Below, piece after piece: positions 58,001 through 64,000 of a stretch of 64,000 bases of DNA (its first letter is position 1; each line of letters begins with the position of its first letter). The stretch comes from Arvicola amphibius (lineage: Eukaryota > Chordata > Mammalia > Rodentia > Cricetidae). The position numbers and the translations under genes were made by a program. The stretch spans positions 61,457,824 through 61,521,823 of the forward strand of contig NC_052055.2 of assembly GCF_903992535.2 (NCBI RefSeq), read 5' to 3'. The notes below the pieces were generated by a model. The model saw nothing but the letters and a program-made list of their open reading frames with translations. It made no database searches and was not told the DNA's origin.

Positions 58001-61000
58001 GCACGGGGGATGCAGCACCAGACTAAGCCTGTCAGTTACTGGATTGTGGGAACTGGCTTAGTCGCGGTTCTATTGCTGTGAAGAGACACTATGACCACAG
58101 CAACTCTATAAAAGAAAGCATTTAATTGGGGCTTGTGTATGGTTTCAGAGGTTTAGTCCATATCATCATGGTGGAGAGCATATTGGCATGCAGGCAGACA
58201 ATGCTGAAGAAGTAGCTGCGAATTGTACATCCAGGTGGACAGGCATGGCTTGTTTTTTGACTTCTTCCAACAAGGCCACACCTCCTAACCTTTCTCAAGT
58301 AGCCTCACACCCAATGCCTGAGCATTCAAATATATAAGCCTATAGGGGCCATTCTTACTCAGCCCACCACAGGGACCCAACAGTCACTTCCCCATCAGGT
58401 ATGTCCTTTGTGCCTTCCCAGCCTACATCCTGGGGTGGGGAGGACTGGATTAGTGTTTAGGAAAGGGGTCTTAGTACTTTATTATTTTGAGATAAGTTCT
58501 GCCTATATTGCTCAGGCTGGTCTTGAACTTGTGACTTAAGCAGTATGCTTGCTCCCTTAAGGCCTGGGACTATAAGTGTACATTCCTACACTAGTCTGGG
58601 GAAGGACTTTGAAAGCAGCGTTTTCCAGTCTTTTTTTGTGCCATACATTTAAAAAGAAAAAGAAACCCAATTATTCCAGGTGTGGTGGTACATACTTCAC
58701 CAACCCTTGAGAGGCTTAGATAGGAGGATCTTGAGTTCCAGGCCAACCTGGATCCTGACTCAAAAACCTGACCAAACTAGCAAAAGCATTATTCGATATC
58801 TCTGAGTAAACAGATAAGGCTGCTTATACTCGAAGGCATTGGCCTCAGAGACATTATTGTACACCTGGCTATCATACATCTCTCAGTATCTCCATAATTC
58901 ACTGGTGCACAGGAGTTGGCAGGCTCAGGAGGAAAGGGACAAATTGCAGAAGCATCTCCAAGTTCAGGCCACACAGTACCACGGATACCACTTAACCCTA
59001 TTCCTGTGAAAGTCACTGGTCAATCCTCAGAATCATCCAGTCTCCGTCACCCGAGGTTCAGCTTTGCAGGTGGGCTGCTGAGTTCAGGCCTCAAGCTTAG
59101 TTCTCCAGCGTCTGCTCCCGTTTGTTGTGCCAAAGGGGAAGAAGTGACTAGGGTAACAGTTTTGGGAATGGCAAGGCTTTAAACAACTGGGGTCATTTGT
59201 TTCCTCTGCTGATGGTTTTCTAAGTAGCTGATTTTGCCAGTTTTAAGTGAGTATCAAAGCCTTGGAACAGACAAGGGGTGCTGCGCAGAGAGGAGTTAAC
59301 TTTTTCGATTCTCTCTGAGGCTAGTGCTCTTTCTACACATCACGCATGGGACTGATATGGAAGTGCCTTTTGTAGGGAAGTTTATCATGAATAGAGCATG
59401 CTGGTTCTGCCCTAGGATTTGAGGTGTTATTCTACTATTTCTTCAAACTCAAATGCTACAGCTGCTAACATAATGGTATAAGTTACATGGTATATGCTGG
59501 TAACACATGGTACGTATTATATGGTATATGCTGATAACACATGGTACATATTATATGGTATATGCTGATAACACATGGTATGTATTATATGGTATATGCT
59601 GATAACACATGGTACCTATTATATGGTATATGCTGATAACACATGGCCTCATCTCAAAGCCCCATGTCTCGGCTCTTAATGTCCATCACTTTCCCACTTA
59701 ACTGTATTTGGCCAGACCATCTACTGTCTCAATCATTTGCTGTGCAGCCTACTTAGCCCACATACTCTTCCCTTCCTTGGCCCAGGAATCCATTTCCACA
59801 ATTGTACGTAGGAACTGAAATCCCTGGTCAAAAGTCCTAGCCAGGCTGGAAAAAAGCACAGGATCCACTTCCAGAGCACAGGATTCAGTTTCCAACATCC
59901 ATATGATGGTTCACAAACACCTGTGAGTTTCAGGGGATCTGATGCCCTCTTCACGCCTCCACTGGCACTAGGCATACACACTGTGCACAGGCATACATAC
60001 AAGCAAAACAACTTTTTTATTTTTGAGACAGGATCTCATTATGTAGGCCTGGATGTACTGGAACTCATAATGTAGACCAGGTTGGCTTGTAGACCAAGCA
60101 GGCCAGAGATCTGCCTGCTTCTGCCTCCTCAGTGCTAGGATTAAACGTGTGTGCCACAATGCCCAGCTAAAATTTTGTTACGAGGGTGGAAGGTTGGCCC
60201 AGCTGCTCTTCCAGAGGTTCAATTCCCACAAGGTGGCTCACTACCTGTAATGAGATCTAGCGCCTTCTTCTGGCTGCAGGTGTACATGCAGAGCACCCAT
60301 ACACAAAATATATAAAAAACTTTAATGAAAAGAAGACAGCAGCCCTCTGGGCATACATCTTCGGGTGACCTGAATCTCAGTCCTAACACCAAGCTGCTTT
60401 CTTCCCTCCTCCTCCCTTCTCCCATCTGGTCAATGGTGAAACACTCGGGGCTGTTGTGAGGAGGTGTTTACACTCTGAAACAGATACCAACTTGACCATG
60501 ATGGGTATGCTCAAGCCTACCTCCCCCGCTGCTGCTTTAGATGTATGAGAACTTCGTGGAAGAGGTGGACGCAGTGGACAATGGGATCTCGCAGTGGGAA
60601 GAAGGGGAGCCTCGGTATGCGCTGACCACTACACTGAGTGCTCGGGTTGCTCGGCTCAATCCCACCTGGAACCAGCCCAACCAAGACACTGAGGTAAATT
60701 GGCCTGAGTCACATTAGAACTCAAAGACAAAGGAAGGACAGATGCCTTCCATCCAAGCCCTATGAAGTAGAATTTGAGCCAGTGCCAATCATGTTCTGTA
60801 TTTCACCATTCCCAGGCAGGGTTCAGGCGAGCAATGGACCTGGTACAAGAAGAGTTTCTGCAGAGACTGAATTTCTACCAGCATAGCTGGCTGCCAGCCC
60901 GGGCATTGGTAGAAGAGGCCCTGGCCCAGCGATTCAAGGTAAACTTGGCAGGTGGCCTGAGGGCCAGGGATGCTTCTGGGCCATCTGGTCAACTGGGCCT

Positions 61001-61524
61001 CCTACTCCTACCTAGACCTAGCCACATACTATTTCCCTTTCAGGTGGACCCAAGTGGGAAGATAGTGGAACTTGCAAAAGGCGGATGCCCTTGGAAAGAG
61101 CATCTTTACCACCTAGAATCTGAGCTGTCCCCACCAGTGGCCATCACCTTTGTTATCTACACTGATCAGGCTGGACAGTGGCGAGTCCAATGTGTACCCA
61201 AGGAGCCTCACTCATTCCAAAGCCGGTGAGTCCCCCAAAACTACCCTACCTACCTTCAGGTCTGTTTCAACACTGTGGAAATCTGCCACCCTTAGCTCCT
61301 CATGCCTCCCTTTGTTGTTACATAGACTGCCCCTGCCAGAGCCATGGCGAGGACTTCGGGATGAGGCCCTGGACCAAGTCAGTGGGATCCCTGGCTGCAT
61401 CTTCGTCCATGCCAGTGGCTTCATTGGTGGGCACCACACTCGAGAAGGTGCCCTAAACATGGCCCGTGCCACTCTTGCCCAGCACCCAGCAATTACACCC
61501 CTTGCAAATTCTGTAGTTCAATAA
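55023..61524 (+). CDS. Myg1: MYG1 exonuclease (UPF0160, DHH-type 3'-5' RNA exonuclease), seven exons
   Basis: Metal-dependent 3'-5' RNA exonuclease found in nucleolus and mitochondria. Exons: 55023-55241, 55372-55484, 57800-57959, 60541-60693, 60816-60938, 61044-61225, 61326-61524; 1149 bases, 382 residues (human 376). The N-terminus, GFRFLRGILTVVLPLRSVLQ, is basic and hydrophobic without acidic residues, as in a mitochondrial presequence. Conserved DHH-type motifs: THNGTFHCDEALACALL, DIVVDVGGEYD and RYDHHQR in exons 1-2; DAVDNGI in exon 4; GFIGGHHTREGA near the end. All phases fit and no frame break is seen. The C-terminus after ARATLAQ differs from human and ends SVVQ. The stop codon lies inside the poly(A) signal. 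Confidence 0.97.
55700..57440. repeat. Repeats of Myg1 intron 2
   Basis: B1 minus 55700-55855; B3 minus 55860-56045; an unassigned rodent interspersed repeat at about 56050-56310 ('ggcctgtgggcatgttcgtg' region); B1 minus 56525-56645 with a T-run to 56680; B1 plus 56818-56950 followed by a GGAA-rich tail; B1 plus 57105-57255; B1 plus 57285-57440. 57441-57799 is unrecognised. Confidence 0.7.
58065..58378. mobile_element. Unassigned rodent interspersed repeat in Myg1 intron 3
   Basis: A 314-base block beginning 'tctattgctgtgaagagaca' and ending 'cagcccaccaca' that I recognise as a common rodent dispersed repeat; possibly a non-autonomous hAT-type or LTR family. Name and orientation not certain. 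Confidence 0.5.
58490..59460. other. Weak SINE remnants and unrecognised sequence, Myg1 intron 3
   Basis: Decayed B1 remnants at 58490-58595 and 58670-58770. From 58790 to 59460 there is no recognised repeat or exon; short open frames on both strands lack motifs. Confidence 0.4.
59489..59650 (+). repeat. 34-bp tandem repeat, about five copies
   Basis: The phrase GGTATATGCTG recurs at 59489, 59523, 59557, 59591 and 59625, an exact 34-base period. Units differ at one or two positions, for example TACGTATT, TACATATT, TATGTATT and TACCTATT. Confidence 0.95.
59850..60325. repeat. B2 (+), B1 (-), B2 (+) at the end of Myg1 intron 3
   Basis: B2-family plus about 59850-60010, B1 minus 60015-60165, shortened B2 plus 60185-60325. 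Confidence 0.7.
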
Positions 61525-61525
61525 A
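61520..61525 (+). terminator. Myg1: Myg1 poly(A) signal overlapping the stop codon
   Basis: AATAAA at 61520-61525 contains the TAA stop (61522-61524). The 3' UTR can be only some 10-30 bases. Confidence 0.85.
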
Positions 61526-61654
61526 ATTTCATCTCTCACCGACCCAGGCCCTTATCTACCAACCCAGTCATTTTCTCAGACTTAATAAGTACAACATCCT
61601 ATGGACAGCCATATGCTAGGGCTTTCCCACTGCTTCTCAGCTTTGCAAACACCG

Positions 61655-62060
61655 ACAACCATCAGTGGGCAGGGCAGATGCTCAGCAGTTAAGAGTATTA
61701 CTGCTCTAGGAGAGGAACCAGATTCGACTCCCAGCACCCACATAGCAGCTCACATAACTGTCTATAACTCCAGTTCCAGAAAATCCAACACCCCTACTGA
61801 CTTTGTGGGCACTAGACACATGTGATACACATATGTATATGCAGCCAACACACCCATAAAATATTAAATCTTTAAAAAATAAAGGGCAGAAGAGATGGTT
61901 CACAGATTAAGAACACGGACTGCTCTTTCAGAGGTCTTAAGTTCAATTCCCAGCAACCACATGCTGGCTCACCATCATCTAGAATGAGATATGGTGCCCT
62001 CTTCGGGCATGCAGGCAGAACACCATATACATAATAAATCTTAAAAAAAGAAAAAAAAGG
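61655..62060 (+). repeat. Two B2 (+) copies between the Myg1 and Aaas 3' ends
   Basis: B2-family copies at about 61660-61875 and 61882-62055, each with its own A-rich tail. They fill most of the 676 bases separating the two stop codons. Confidence 0.8.
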
Positions 62061-62195
62061 AAGCCATCTGAGGACTAAATAACTTGATCAAATTCGCAGG
62101 TGGCTAGAAAGAGAAAGTAGAATCTTGGCCCGTGGTCCCACTCCTTTTTCTACTATACCCAGCAACACACTAGAAAATGAATCGAACCCAGAGAC

Positions 62196-62200
62196 TTTAT

Positions 62201-62201
<1 letters not shown>
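62196..62201 (-). terminator. Aaas: Aaas poly(A) signal overlapping the stop codon
   Basis: On the minus strand the stop TAA (62203-62201) is followed at once by ATAAAG; AATAAA spans 62201-62196 and shares the last A of the stop. Confidence 0.8.
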
Positions 62202-63975
<1,774 letters not shown>

Positions 63976-64000
63976 CTAAGAGCAAAGGAGGTGGTGTGGA

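Noticed and set aside
58789..59182. Short opposing open frames in Myg1 intron 3
   Set aside because: No motif, no splice context, and both strands open over the same bases.
59489..59650. Tandem array considered as a CRISPR-like structure
   Set aside because: Direct head-to-tail repeat without spacers, in an intron of an animal gene.

Overview
This is a 64 kb piece of a mammalian nuclear genome, almost certainly a rodent. The space between exons is packed with B1, B2, B3 and B4-like SINEs, L1 fragments and LTR pieces. Many B1 copies carry the 'agctagttccaggacagg' version of the B1 right half, which I associate with cricetids (hamsters, voles, deer mice) rather than with Mus. Five protein-coding genes are recognisable from translated exons. 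Their order, Mfsd5 > Espl1 > Pfdn5 > Myg1 > < Aaas, matches human 12q13. No prokaryotic or viral gene system and no CRISPR array is present, and I saw no convincing previously undescribed protein system.

Layout. 1-4690: L1 3' end and a SINE cluster. 4780-7150: Mfsd5 (molybdate-anion transporter), with a CpG-rich promoter, a non-coding first exon and a single coding exon. 7150-17100: SINE-dominated intergenic DNA with one MIR and one split LTR-like repeat. 17340-43260: Espl1 (separase), whose 30 coding exons can each be placed by reading frame and splice phase. 43260-49600: repeat island with degraded ERV/LTR material, an L1 ORF2 remnant carrying a nested insertion, and SINEs. 49740-54780: Pfdn5 (prefoldin subunit 5), six exons, intact. 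55023-61540: Myg1 (3'-5' RNA exonuclease), seven exons, intact. 62196-63975: the last eight coding exons of Aaas (aladin nucleoporin) on the minus strand; its 5' half lies beyond the window.

The genes are independent housekeeping or cell-cycle genes, not an operon. Espl1 executes sister-chromatid separation, and its promoter carries CCAAT and CHR-type elements expected of a G2/M gene. Pfdn5 and Myg1 are packed head to tail with about 240 bp between the Pfdn5 poly(A) signal and the Myg1 ATG. Myg1 and Aaas converge, and in both the AATAAA poly(A) signal overlaps the stop codon.

The most useful observations for a later reader are: (1) a dense cluster of apparent frameshifts in Espl1 exons 14-19 and one in Mfsd5, which look like uncorrected sequencing errors and will break automatic gene models; (2) a poly(A)-tailed retrocopy of an unidentified 3' UTR inside Pfdn5 intron 5, with target-site duplications that split an older B1; (3) a nested retroelement inside L1 with a 13-bp duplication; (4) a 61-bp minisatellite in Espl1 intron 3 whose every unit carries a consensus 5' splice site. 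Repeat boundaries are by eye and good to roughly 10-20 bp.
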